Source of the DNA: Chrysochromulina tobinii | Lineage: Eukaryota; Haptophyta; Prymnesiales; Chrysochromulinaceae | Direction: 5' to 3' | DNA length: 20,606 nt | Assembly: GCA_001275005.1 (NCBI GenBank) | Contig: JWZX01001307.1 | Location: forward strand, 1 to 20,606 | Shown here: piece by piece, positions 1 to 6,869 of the stretch | Layout of the letters: each line of letters opens with the position of its first letter | Position numbering within the stretch: the stretch's first letter is position 1 | Notes under the pieces: model-generated | The model's input: the letters and a program-made list of their open reading frames with translations, nothing else | Told to the model about the DNA's origin: nothing | Databases searched by the model: none | Translations under genes and position numbers: made by a program

Positions 1-1296
1 CGGCGCGCGCTGTGCCCTCTTTGAGCCGTTTGGATTCAAGCAGACGCTCGCGCTCAAATCGGCGCGAGCGCTCTGCATCGTCATCAGGCGAGTGCCCTCT
101 CATAGTGCCTCTCTTGGTGCCTCTCGGAGTGCCTCTCGGAGTGCCACCCTGATGGCCTCTCGGAGTGCTCAACTCGCGCTCGGCATCTCGTCATCAGCCT
201 GGACAATGGGAAGACGAGAGAAGATTTGGACCTGCGAGAGAGCACGTGGAGTTACCAATACCATGCGACCAAGTTCCAATTACTACACCAGTATGGGGGC
301 ACTCTCGAGAACCTTCTGCATGCCTCTGGATGCCTCGGAAAGCCTCCGAATGCCTCTGAATGCTCCGTGGTTGCAGGTATGGCGTCTATCTCGAGAATCT
401 CGTCTACTACCGCTCAACGGGTGCCTTCTCCGAGTGTGCGACGCACTACTTTGTCATGTCGGTGAGCAACATCGAGTCGCTCCAAGCCTTTGGCGTGCTG
501 CACCAGGCGTCCGTGGAAGAGCTGCGTGCGTCTTGCCACGATCCCCATGCGACGCTCTGCCAGCCGTCCAATGTGAGCAACAAAAAGCTCGAGCTGTACG
601 CACGTGCGGCCATCGCCACCTTCGTCCCCTCGCTCGCGACACATCCTATGGTCCCTGGGCAGCTCTCGCTCTTTGACTTTTCGGAGCGGTGGCAGTCGAA
701 TCGGGCGGCGATGCTCGTGCCGGGCGCCGTTCTGGGGCAGCAGCACGAGGTCCTCGTGACGCGCGTGGGCGACGCGCTGCAAGAGCCGTTTTGGTGACTG
801 ATGGCCACTGATGACCCTTGAGGACCACTGATTGCCACTGATGGCCTCTGATGATCACTGCTCGGCTACGTCGAGTCGCTTCAGGCCCGAGGGTTTGGGC
901 ATCAACCGCGGCTTCTTGGGCGCGCTCGACTGCGCGCACATGGTGCAGCACTACGCGGCCGTGCGGCGCGAGCGGCCAGGCGACGTCGAGGAGTGCTTGG
1001 CACGGCGCGAGGAGCTCTTTGGGCTGACCAAGCTGCTCTCTGGCCACAACCGCAAGGCAGAGTTGCGAGATCATCTCGAGGGCGCGGGGAGTGACGCGGA
1101 GAAGGGCTATGGCTACACGATCCAGCCACACACGCGCTACTTGCGCTGGAGCAGCAAGGCTGGGCTGTCGGCTGTGGCTGTGCCGGTGCCGGGTCGGGTT
1201 TGGGACAGGCGCCCACACAGCGAGCCGGCGGCGGACGAGAGCGCCAAGGCCAACCCACAGCAGGTTAGTGCGCTCTCGGCACTCTTTGGCTATTAG
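1..1296 (+). CDS. MICAL-like FAD monooxygenase, 5'-partial, four exons
   Basis: Exons are 1-87 (first full codon at 2), 198-290, 377-793 and 885-1296. Joined, they give one 335-residue open frame with every junction in phase 2. I recognise the C-terminal half of the MICAL flavin monooxygenase domain, which oxidises methionines of F-actin. Matching segments are LFEPFGFK (exon 1), GVYLENLVYYR followed by THYFVM (exon 3), LSLFDFSERW, the FAD-binding segment VGDALQEPFWPEGLGINRGF spanning the exon 3/4 junction, and a tail containing YTIQPHTRYLRW that resembles the end of the MICAL catalytic domain. The N-terminal Rossmann part lies left of the window. The frame stops soon after the catalytic domain, so the calponin-homology, LIM and coiled-coil domains of animal MICALs are absent. 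The exon structure is inferred from frame and homology recalled from memory. F-actin as substrate is inference. The gene converges on the fibrillin gene. Confidence 0.78.
88..197 (+). other. MICAL intron 1 (110 nt, GC-AG, phase 2)
   Basis: The exon ends CATCAG and the intron starts GCGAGT, a good GC-type donor. It ends TCGTCATCAG. Removing it keeps the MICAL frame (AG|C makes Ser). The last bases of the intron (179-197) repeat the last bases of the preceding exon (71-87), both reading CTC-GCATC-GTCATCAG with small differences. The middle is a 12-bp tandem array. Confidence 0.7.
104..175 (+). repeat. 12-bp tandem array inside MICAL intron 1
   Basis: Six consecutive 12-bp units fit the pattern AGTGCCTCTCGG, at 104, 116, 128, 140, 152 and 164, with one to several differences each. 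A further looser copy lies at 91-103. Confidence 0.85.
291..376 (+). other. MICAL intron 2 (86 nt, GT-AG, phase 2)
   Basis: The donor is CCA|GTATGG at 291 and the acceptor is GTTGCAG at 376. Joining CA to G restores Gln and continues into YGVYLENLVYY. The first 23 bases of the intron resemble the first 23 bases of the next exon (377-399), sharing GTATGG, TCTCGAGAA and CT. The rest is a 10-bp array. Confidence 0.8.
320..369 (+). repeat. 10-bp tandem array inside MICAL intron 2
   Basis: Five exact-length 10-bp units run at 320, 330, 340, 350 and 360. The pattern is ATGCCTCTGA with one to four differences per unit. Confidence 0.85.
794..884 (+). other. MICAL intron 3 (91 nt, GT-AG, phase 2)
   Basis: The donor is TTTTG|GTGACT at 794 and the acceptor is CGCTTCAG at 884. 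Unspliced, the frame hits TGA at 795-797. Spliced, TG joins G to make the Trp of the MICAL motif EPFWP. That strongly supports the boundaries. Confidence 0.85.
801..860 (+). repeat. 10-bp tandem array inside MICAL intron 3
   Basis: Six successive 10-bp units at 801, 811, 821, 831, 841 and 851 follow ATGGCCACTG with one to four changes each. The register is unbroken. Confidence 0.9.
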
Positions 1297-1527
1297 TGAT
1301 TAAGTGTTCTAGCGGGATTGACACGTCGAGGCGAATCGAAAAGAAATGATAATAATGGGGGGGGTGTTGTTGGTCCACTCCTACGAGTACATCTACGAGT
1401 ACATGCTACATGAACATGTGCGAGTAGTATTTACATAACTGTTAGCTGAAGCTGGGCGGAGGTAATCGTGGCGGCGGCCCAGCGGCAGCGGCACAGCGGC
1501 ACAGCGGCGCACGACTTGAATCCGCCT
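1297..1527. other. convergent 3' spacer of MICAL and fibrillin genes
   Basis: This is 231 bp between two facing stop codons. It contains a G run near 1355 and a 12-bp direct duplication (TACGAGTACATC/G at 1382-1393 and 1394-1405). I see no gene in it. Confidence 0.7.
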
Positions 1528-2526
1528 TCAATCAGGCACACTGTCGCCTCCCTCGACGAAGCCCTCGGCCCCCTCGACCTCCGCGATGCCGCCCTCTTGC
1601 CACCTGTCCTCCCACTCGCCGAGCGGCTGGCCCTGAGCTGCGGCTCGCGCCAGCATCTCTTCCTCCTCCTGCCAGTTCCGGAAGATGCGCATGCCTCGCC
1701 CGCCGATGCGCTCGAAGACACGCAACTCCTCGCCGCCGGGCGCGCCCGGAAGCGTCGCGATGCCGCGCGAGATGCGCACCATCTCGTCCACGTAGGTGGT
1801 GTCGAAGCCCCCCGCGACGACGCCTTGCAGCGGGCCGGGCAGCTCGATGTCGCTCTCCCGTGGGATCAAGTCGGTCAGTGCGCCCACGCCCACGCCGCCG
1901 TCGGGCTTGGTGTCGCCGCCGCTTGCGGGTAGTCCCTCGAGCCGCCGGCGCACGCGCTCGAGGTTGAGGCTGACTACGCTCCCCGCCGCGGCGCGCCGGC
2001 CACCCTTGCCCGCGCCACCCTCACCTTCGACGGCGAAGGAATGATCCAGCTCGAGGAACACCTGCGCCTGCTGCAGCGGCCCGAGCACGTCGCCCAGCGG
2101 CCCGGGTAGGGCTGATAAAAAGTTGCCTGCTGCACCTCCCGGCCACGGCGAGAGCGAGAGCGCGTTGACGACTCGCCGCGCCCGCACATCAATTCTTTGT
2201 ATCACATTCTGCGGAGCGAGCGGCGAGGTGGCGAGCGGCCCACGAAGGGTCGCGATGAGGCTGTCGAGCGCATCTGGAAGCATGCTCGCGGCAAGAGTCG
2301 ATGAGTACAAAAGGCGCCACTCGCCATCGAGAGCCATAAGGTCACGTGGGAACGCGGGTCTTGCCGCGTCCGCTTCGAGCGCCTCGCAAGCCGCCGCTAT
2401 GCGCCGGCCGGCGGTGGGACCACACACGTACCCGCTCGCCGGCAGGCCCTGAGCTTTGATGAGCGAGAGCAGCTCGGCCGACGGGACCGACGTGGTCGCC
2501 GTGAGAGCGGCGAGGAGGCAAAACAT
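1528..2526 (-). CDS. plastid lipid-associated protein (PAP/fibrillin family)
   Basis: A 332-residue protein. Fibrillins are lipocalin-like plastid proteins associated with plastoglobules and thylakoids, where they bind lipids. Family marks are ALDGEWRLLYSSTL (about residues 66-79), NVIQRIDVRARRVVNALSLS (about 107-126) and, near the C-terminus, FDTTYVDEMVRISRG, the usual end of the PAP domain. A Gly-rich insert near residues 155-170 is atypical. I chose the ATG at 2526 because it gives MFCLLAALTATTSVPSA, a plausible ER signal peptide as needed for import into a complex plastid. An in-frame ATG at 2577 would add 17 residues and bury that hydrophobic stretch. No intron is needed. The gene is divergent from PDH E1-alpha. 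The exact lipid ligand and fibrillin subclass cannot be told from the sequence. Confidence 0.87.
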   Translation of the reverse strand: MFCLLAALTATTSVPSAELLSLIKAQGLPASGYVCGPTAGRRIAAACEALEADAARPAFPRDLMALDGEWRLLYSSTLAASMLPDALDSLIATLRGPLATSPLAPQNVIQRIDVRARRVVNALSLSPWPGGAAGNFLSALPGPLGDVLGPLQQAQVFLELDHSFAVEGEGGAGKGGRRAAAGSVVSLNLERVRRRLEGLPASGGDTKPDGGVGVGALTDLIPRESDIELPGPLQGVVAGGFDTTYVDEMVRISRGIATLPGAPGGEELRVFERIGGRGMRIFRNWQEEEEMLARAAAQGQPLGEWEDRWQEGGIAEVEGAEGFVEGGDSVPD

Positions 2527-2577
2527 GAAGCAGAGATCGCCGCTCCGACGCGCGCTCAACTCGGCGCCACGAACCAT
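2527..2577. promoter_or_regulatory. 51-bp divergent start-to-start interval
   Basis: The fibrillin ATG (minus, 2526) and the PDH E1-alpha ATG (plus, 2578) are separated by 51 bp. CATATG at 2575-2580 places an ATG on each strand back to back. Promoter elements and 5' leaders of both genes must therefore overlap the neighbour's transcribed region. No TATA box is visible in the interval. Confidence 0.55.
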
Positions 2578-3789
2578 ATGCTGCGCCTCGCTGCGTCTGC
2601 GTCCGCGCGCCGCGTGGGCTCGGTCGCCACGGCAGCGCGCCCGCTGGCCGCTCGGAGCTTCTACTCTGCGCCAAAGCCGACGGAGGGCGCCGTGAAAATC
2701 GACTTCGACGTGCCGTACGATCTGCACAAACTCGAGGAGATCGGGGGCCCGGCGACCTACACTTATGCGACCAAGAAGGAGCTCATCGAGTACTTCTCGC
2801 TCATGTACCGCATGCGGCGCATGGAGATCGCGGCCGACACGCTCTACAAGGGCAAGTTCGTCAAGGGCTTCTGCCACCTGTACGACGGCCAGGAGGCCTG
2901 CCTCACGGGCATTGAGGCGGCTGTCACGCATAACGACAGCCTCGTCACGAGCTACCGCGACCACTGCCAGCAGCTCACGCGCGGCGACACGATGGAGAAC
3001 ATCTACAAGGAGCTCCTGGGCAAGTACAACCCGATCGCCAAGGGCAAGGGCGGCTCCATGCACATGTACAAGCCTGATGCCAACTTCTTCGGTGGCAACG
3101 GCATCGTTGGTGCGCAGGCTCCCATCGGTGCGGGCCTCGCGTTCGCGCACAAGTACAAGAAGGACGGCGGCGTCGCGCTTGCGATGTACGGCGATGGCGC
3201 GGCCAACCAGGGCCAGCTCTTCGAGGCGCTCAACATGGCAGCTCTGTGGAAGCTGCCGCTGATCTACGTGTGTGAGAACAACCAGTACGGCATGGGAACG
3301 AGCAAAGGGCGCTCATCGGCCAACTCGAACTACTACACGCGCGGCCACTACGTGCCCGGCATCAAGGTGGACGGCATGAATGTGCTCAACGTGCGCGAGT
3401 GCGTGCGCTTCGCGAAGGCGTATGCCCTCGAGCATGGACCAATCGTGCTGGAGATGGACACGTACCGGTACCACGGCCACTCGATGTCTGACCCGGGCAT
3501 CACGTACCGTAACCGCGATGAGGTGGCGGGCGTGCGCAAGACGCGCGACCCGATCGAGCGCGCCAAGCGCTACCTGCTCGAGCTTGAGCTCGCCACGGCC
3601 GCGGAGCTCAAAGACATCGAGACTGCAGCGCGAGTTGAGGTCGATGAGGCCGTGGAGAAGGCGAAGGCGGGCGCGCCGCCGGTGCGTGACCTTCTCTTCG
3701 AAGATATCTACGTCAACCAATCGAAGCAGTTCTACATCCGCGCGTGCGACCGCACCGTCGACCACGGCGTCATGGGCGTCACAAAGTAG
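2578..3789 (+). CDS. PDHA1: pyruvate dehydrogenase E1 component, alpha subunit, mitochondrial
   Basis: A 403-residue intronless frame. With E1-beta it decarboxylates pyruvate using thiamine diphosphate and passes the acetyl group to E2 lipoyl domains in the mitochondrial matrix. The N-terminus (MLRLAASASARRVGSVATAA and on to about residue 30) is rich in Ala, Arg and Ser with no acidic residues, typical of a mitochondrial presequence. The TPP motif runs from GDG at 205-207 to NN at 234-235. The catalytic/regulatory loop TYRYHGHSMSDPGITYR is present. In mammals this loop carries the kinase-controlled serines: site 1 Ser (HGHS) is kept here, while the site 2 position reads Thr (GITYR). Length matches mitochondrial E1-alpha (about 390-400). 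The plastid paralogue is less likely given the presequence and sequence style. Confidence 0.97.
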   Translation: MLRLAASASARRVGSVATAARPLAARSFYSAPKPTEGAVKIDFDVPYDLHKLEEIGGPATYTYATKKELIEYFSLMYRMRRMEIAADTLYKGKFVKGFCHLYDGQEACLTGIEAAVTHNDSLVTSYRDHCQQLTRGDTMENIYKELLGKYNPIAKGKGGSMHMYKPDANFFGGNGIVGAQAPIGAGLAFAHKYKKDGGVALAMYGDGAANQGQLFEALNMAALWKLPLIYVCENNQYGMGTSKGRSSANSNYYTRGHYVPGIKVDGMNVLNVRECVRFAKAYALEHGPIVLEMDTYRYHGHSMSDPGITYRNRDEVAGVRKTRDPIERAKRYLLELELATAAELKDIETAARVEVDEAVEKAKAGAPPVRDLLFEDIYVNQSKQFYIRACDRTVDHGVMGVTK

Positions 3790-4423
3790 GCGTCCCCTCC
3801 CGAGCGCCATGTCGAGCGTTTCGTGCACGAGATCGTGTGCTCGTCCGCGCTAAGAAAGGGACTGTGCATCACGTCGGCATGTTCACCGAACTTGTGGGCT
3901 GAGATCGCGAATCTCGGCGGAACGCGATGGGCCACACGCGATGTGCGAGTGCGTGACAGCGTGTCGCACTGTGACTGTTGACGGTCGCCGCAGATCACGC
4001 TGTGCTGAGTCCTTCCGCGTTCGAACCGAACCCCGGACCGGTGGTGGCGCCTGCCGGATGCGATGCGCGCACATGAGAGTAGTGAGGGCGCGAGGCGACG
4101 TGTACTTTAAGGTCGATACGAGTATCTCATGATGGTAAATACAGGTAAAACGAATAAAGCGCGCGTGCCAGGCCAGAGCGCAGCCTGCAGCGGAGTTGCG
4201 GAGATATGATCAGCTGCAGGGAATTGGTCGATTCGATTGCGAGCCTCAGGTCGACGACGGACCGTACGGTCCTCGGTCGGGGCTGCCTCCGTCGGGCGCG
4301 GGTGGCGCGCTCGGGACCTCGGGTGCACCTAGCACCCCTAGCCTGCGCGACCATCTCGGAGATCGGCGTGCGAGACGTTCTGCTTCTGTGCACGCGAACG
4401 CAGCCCTCTATCCGCGTGTCCGT
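3790..4423. other. 634-bp convergent spacer, no gene seen
   Basis: It lies between the stop codons of PDH E1-alpha and the minus-strand gene at 4424. It holds an AATAAA on the plus strand at 4153-4158, a possible poly(A) signal for PDH although 364 bp downstream, and a 14-bp palindrome at 4259-4272. Short open frames here lack any recognisable family or coding character. Confidence 0.55.
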
Positions 4424-5782
4424 TCATAGCACGCCATCCTTGCGCTTCTGGTCCTGCAGCATCTCGAAGAACGACTTTGGCGGCCGGGTCTGCGTCTGCA
4501 CTCCTCCGCTGCGGCTGGGCGGCCGCGCACTGGCCGGTCGACTGCCGCAGCTCTGTGCGCCCGGGCTCGTCGAGCCGTTCGGCGGCGGCGGCGCGCCGCC
4601 CGGCGCACATCCACGCACGGGCTTGATGCCCGTCTCGCGCAGCAGCCGGCCCACCTGATCGGCAAGCGTGCCCATGGAGCTGAGACCGACTGCCCCGTTG
4701 GCGATCGCGACGGCCTCGCTCATGGACAGCTCCATCGGAAGACTCAGCTCCATCTTGAGGGCATGCACCTTGTCGGCGAGCGTCGGCTCACTCGAGGCAG
4801 GCGCGGCAGGCGGTGCCGCCGCGCCGAAGCGCGACGCCCGTTTCGGCGCGGCAGCCATGGAGGTCGTGCTGCCTCCGCCCGAACGCCATGCATTCAGAGC
4901 CTCGGCAAACGAGGCGGAGCTCGCCTCCTCATCGAATGCGTCACCCTCGAGCAGACCACCTCCGGAGCCCGTGCCTGTGCCGCTGCTGCCCGTGTTGGCG
5001 CCGCTGCTCACCTTGCCAGCGCGTGCGGCGCCGAAGCCCCCACCGCCGCCGACGGCGCCCGCGGCGACGCTCCGGTCACTGCCCCCTACGTCGATTCGCC
5101 CCGCGCCCAAGAGAATACCCGTCTGCGACGGCCCGCCGCCGCCGCCGCCAGCGGCCGCCGCACCGTCGGTACGCCACTCACGTACTGCGTCCGCGAACGC
5201 CGCCGAGTTGGCCGCCTCGTCGAATTCGCCCTCGAGTAGTGCGCCGCCGCCGGAGGCGGGTGGAGGCTCGTGCGTGTTGCTGCCCCCTTCAGGGCCGAGC
5301 AAGTCCTCGTAGTCGCCGCCGAGGTCGCCGCCGAGGTCGACGAGCGAGGCGCTCGGGTTCCAATCGAAGCTCGCGCGCGTCTTGCCAAACGGCGCCGGCC
5401 CGCCACTCGGCGGCGCCACAGGAAGGGAGCCCGCGCGGAGTAGAGGCTGCGTGGGCTTCGCCGCCGCAGCGTCCTGACCTGCCTGCTGTGCTGCGACGTC
5501 CTTAGACTTGAGCACCTTGTCCACGTACGAGCTGCTGTTCACCGGCACGTCCGTGCGTGCGGAGCGCCACACAGCCCCTGTGGGATTGCGCCCACGTGCA
5601 GAGTCACGTTTCTCGCGCTCGGATTGCATGGTCGCCTTGAGCTGCGCGAGGCGCGTCTCCATCGAGATAACATCCTGCTCCATGGCGGCGGTGTGACTCT
5701 TGGCGGCGGCGCCGCGCAGCGAAGACGCGGATTGCATCCGCGACTCTTCAGAGACGCGGGACACGGAGGAGAGACCGGGCAT
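4424..5782 (-). CDS. low-complexity repeat protein, function unknown
   Basis: A 452-residue intronless protein I do not recognise. Residues about 32-62 (AAMEQDVISMETRLAQLKAT and on) look like a short coiled coil. Two copies of an acidic motif follow: LLEGEFDEAANSAAFADAV then REWR at about 182-204, and LLEGDAFDEEASSASFAEAL then NAWR at about 278-300. They are separated by a Gly-rich stretch. A second repeated helix is TLADKVHALKMEL (334-346) and TLADQVGRLLRET (372-384). The rest is Gly/Ala/Ser/Pro-rich and probably disordered, and the tail FFEMLQDQKRKDGVL is charged. There is no signal peptide or membrane segment. The paired FDE...F..A...WR motif suggests a binding peptide used twice, possibly in a cytoskeletal or ciliary scaffold, but that is a guess. 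It lies 171 bp downstream of the next gene on the same strand. Confidence 0.72.
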   Translation of the reverse strand: MPGLSSVSRVSEESRMQSASSLRGAAAKSHTAAMEQDVISMETRLAQLKATMQSEREKRDSARGRNPTGAVWRSARTDVPVNSSSYVDKVLKSKDVAAQQAGQDAAAAKPTQPLLRAGSLPVAPPSGGPAPFGKTRASFDWNPSASLVDLGGDLGGDYEDLLGPEGGSNTHEPPPASGGGALLEGEFDEAANSAAFADAVREWRTDGAAAAGGGGGGPSQTGILLGAGRIDVGGSDRSVAAGAVGGGGGFGAARAGKVSSGANTGSSGTGTGSGGGLLEGDAFDEEASSASFAEALNAWRSGGGSTTSMAAAPKRASRFGAAAPPAAPASSEPTLADKVHALKMELSLPMELSMSEAVAIANGAVGLSSMGTLADQVGRLLRETGIKPVRGCAPGGAPPPPNGSTSPGAQSCGSRPASARPPSRSGGVQTQTRPPKSFFEMLQDQKRKDGVL

Positions 5783-5953
5783 GTCCTTTTCCTACCGTTG
5801 AGCGCGCCGGACTTCGGCGCACGCCGCGAGTTTGGAGAATGGAGCTCGTCGCAAATTCCCCTCATTCTACACACTCAGGACCAGGCCAGGGTATCCTACA
5901 TGTTATGCTGGGAAGCAGCTCTCCCATCGTCGCTCGTCGCGACACTCGGACTT

Positions 5954-6607
5954 TCACTTCTCGCTGGCTGATGGTTGGCTGGAGCCGCCGGCCACCTTGG
6001 CCAGCGCGTCCTTGGCGCGGTCGAGCAGCCCGCCCTGGGTGAGCATGCTCTTGGACACCGGTATGATCTTCTGCTTCTCGATCTCGCCCGAGGCCTCCTT
6101 GGCCATCACGTCGGCGTCCAGGATTTTGAATCCCCACTGCAGCCGCGCCTTGAAGTCCTTGAGCTGACGGTACTGCTCGCACGCCATGTCGGCGAGTCGC
6201 CGCTCGGAGTCGAAAATGGAGCGCGCCATGCCCTGGTCGAGTCGGTCTTTGAACACCTGCTTGCCGAACGGGCTGTTGAGCCAAGCGTTGATGAGGCCCT
6301 TTGACTGGCCGTCGCCCTTCATTGCAGAGACTGGGTACCACGGCTTGCCAACCCCCGAACGACAATAGAGGTAGAAGACCGGGATCCCATCCTTGGGTGG
6401 CGGGGGCGCCTGCGGCATCTGCTGCATCGACGACGGCATCGCCATGCCCCCGACGGAGGGCATCTGCGGCTTCCCCTTGCGGCTCATCATTGCGACGTTG
6501 GAAGCGCGAAGCGCGGCTGCGGCAGTCGTCTGCATGAGGTGGTGCGGCGCGCCCGGGGCCAGTTGCAGCGCCGCCGCGCACGTGCAGCACAAGAGGATGC
6601 GCAGCAT
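5954..6607 (-). CDS. probable plastid-targeted protein, HHL1/DUF6523-like
   Basis: A 217-residue intronless frame. The start at 6607 gives MLRILLCCTCAAALQLAPGA, a hydrophobic signal peptide, followed by an Ala/Ser/Met-rich transit-like stretch to about residue 65. This bipartite leader suits import into a complex plastid. The conserved-looking core runs from about 74 to 165: IPVFYLYCRSGVGKPWYPVS, KGDGQSKGLINAWLNSPFG, then RLADMACEQYRQLKDFKARLQWGFKI. The pattern 'KPWYPV..MKGDGQSK.L' recalls cyanobacterial/plastid proteins of the HHL1 (DUF6523) type, which protect photosystem II under high light in plants. That assignment is from memory and uncertain. No transmembrane helix is obvious after the leader. 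The open frame extends upstream to 6934, but the extra residues look like shadow sequence. The gene is divergent from NAA15, with 262 bp between starts. Confidence 0.6.
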   Translation of the reverse strand: MLRILLCCTCAAALQLAPGAPHHLMQTTAAAALRASNVAMMSRKGKPQMPSVGGMAMPSSMQQMPQAPPPPKDGIPVFYLYCRSGVGKPWYPVSAMKGDGQSKGLINAWLNSPFGKQVFKDRLDQGMARSIFDSERRLADMACEQYRQLKDFKARLQWGFKILDADVMAKEASGEIEKQKIIPVSKSMLTQGGLLDRAKDALAKVAGGSSQPSASEK

Positions 6608-6869
6608 GGCGAGGAGCTGTCGGATTCCTCGCAAGATGGCCGTGGTTCGGCAAGCGGACACGTGCCGCCGAAACCCGTGCTTCAATGGTGTATGCTTCCA
6701 GGTTTTCCAAGTCTGCAAAAACCATATGCAGATTGAAACGTCAAGTTTGCTGTGACCGCATCGACGAGGCCGCCACCGCCGAAGGCCGAGGTGCGCGCGG
6801 CAGGGTGGCGCTGCCTCTCTGAATCGCTCAGAGCCTGAGCCGGCTGCACGCGAGTGACATTGCTCTGCG
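6608..6869. promoter_or_regulatory. shared upstream region of plastid gene and NAA15
   Basis: A 262-bp head-to-head interval that must hold both promoters. It is relatively AT-rich around 6700-6750 within otherwise GC-rich DNA. I see no clear TATA box or other known element. Confidence 0.45.

Noticed and set aside
88-175. Short repeat arrays as a CRISPR array
   Set aside because: Units are 10-12 bp, contiguous, without unique spacers, and lie inside introns of a eukaryotic gene.
795-797. In-frame TGA as a possible recoded stop (selenocysteine or readthrough) in the MICAL gene
   Set aside because: Splicing at 793/885 restores the conserved Trp of EPFWP, so recoding is not needed. The same holds for TGA at 12143.
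794-884. Flank duplication for MICAL intron 3
   Set aside because: I compared both ends with the adjoining exons and found no match beyond a few bases. Only the 10-bp array supports common origin.
2527-3150. N-terminal extension of the fibrillin frame, antisense to PDH E1-alpha
   Set aside because: The extra 200 or so residues are Arg/Ala/Val/Leu-rich antisense translation of a well conserved gene and precede a good signal peptide at 2526.
4017-4031. GGTTCGAACGC on the minus strand as a tRNA B-box
   Set aside because: The flanking bases do not pair as a T-stem and no acceptor or anticodon arms can be drawn.
4259-4272. Perfect 14-bp palindrome GGACCGTACGGTCC
   Set aside because: About one such palindrome is expected by chance in a window of this size, and no partner site was seen.
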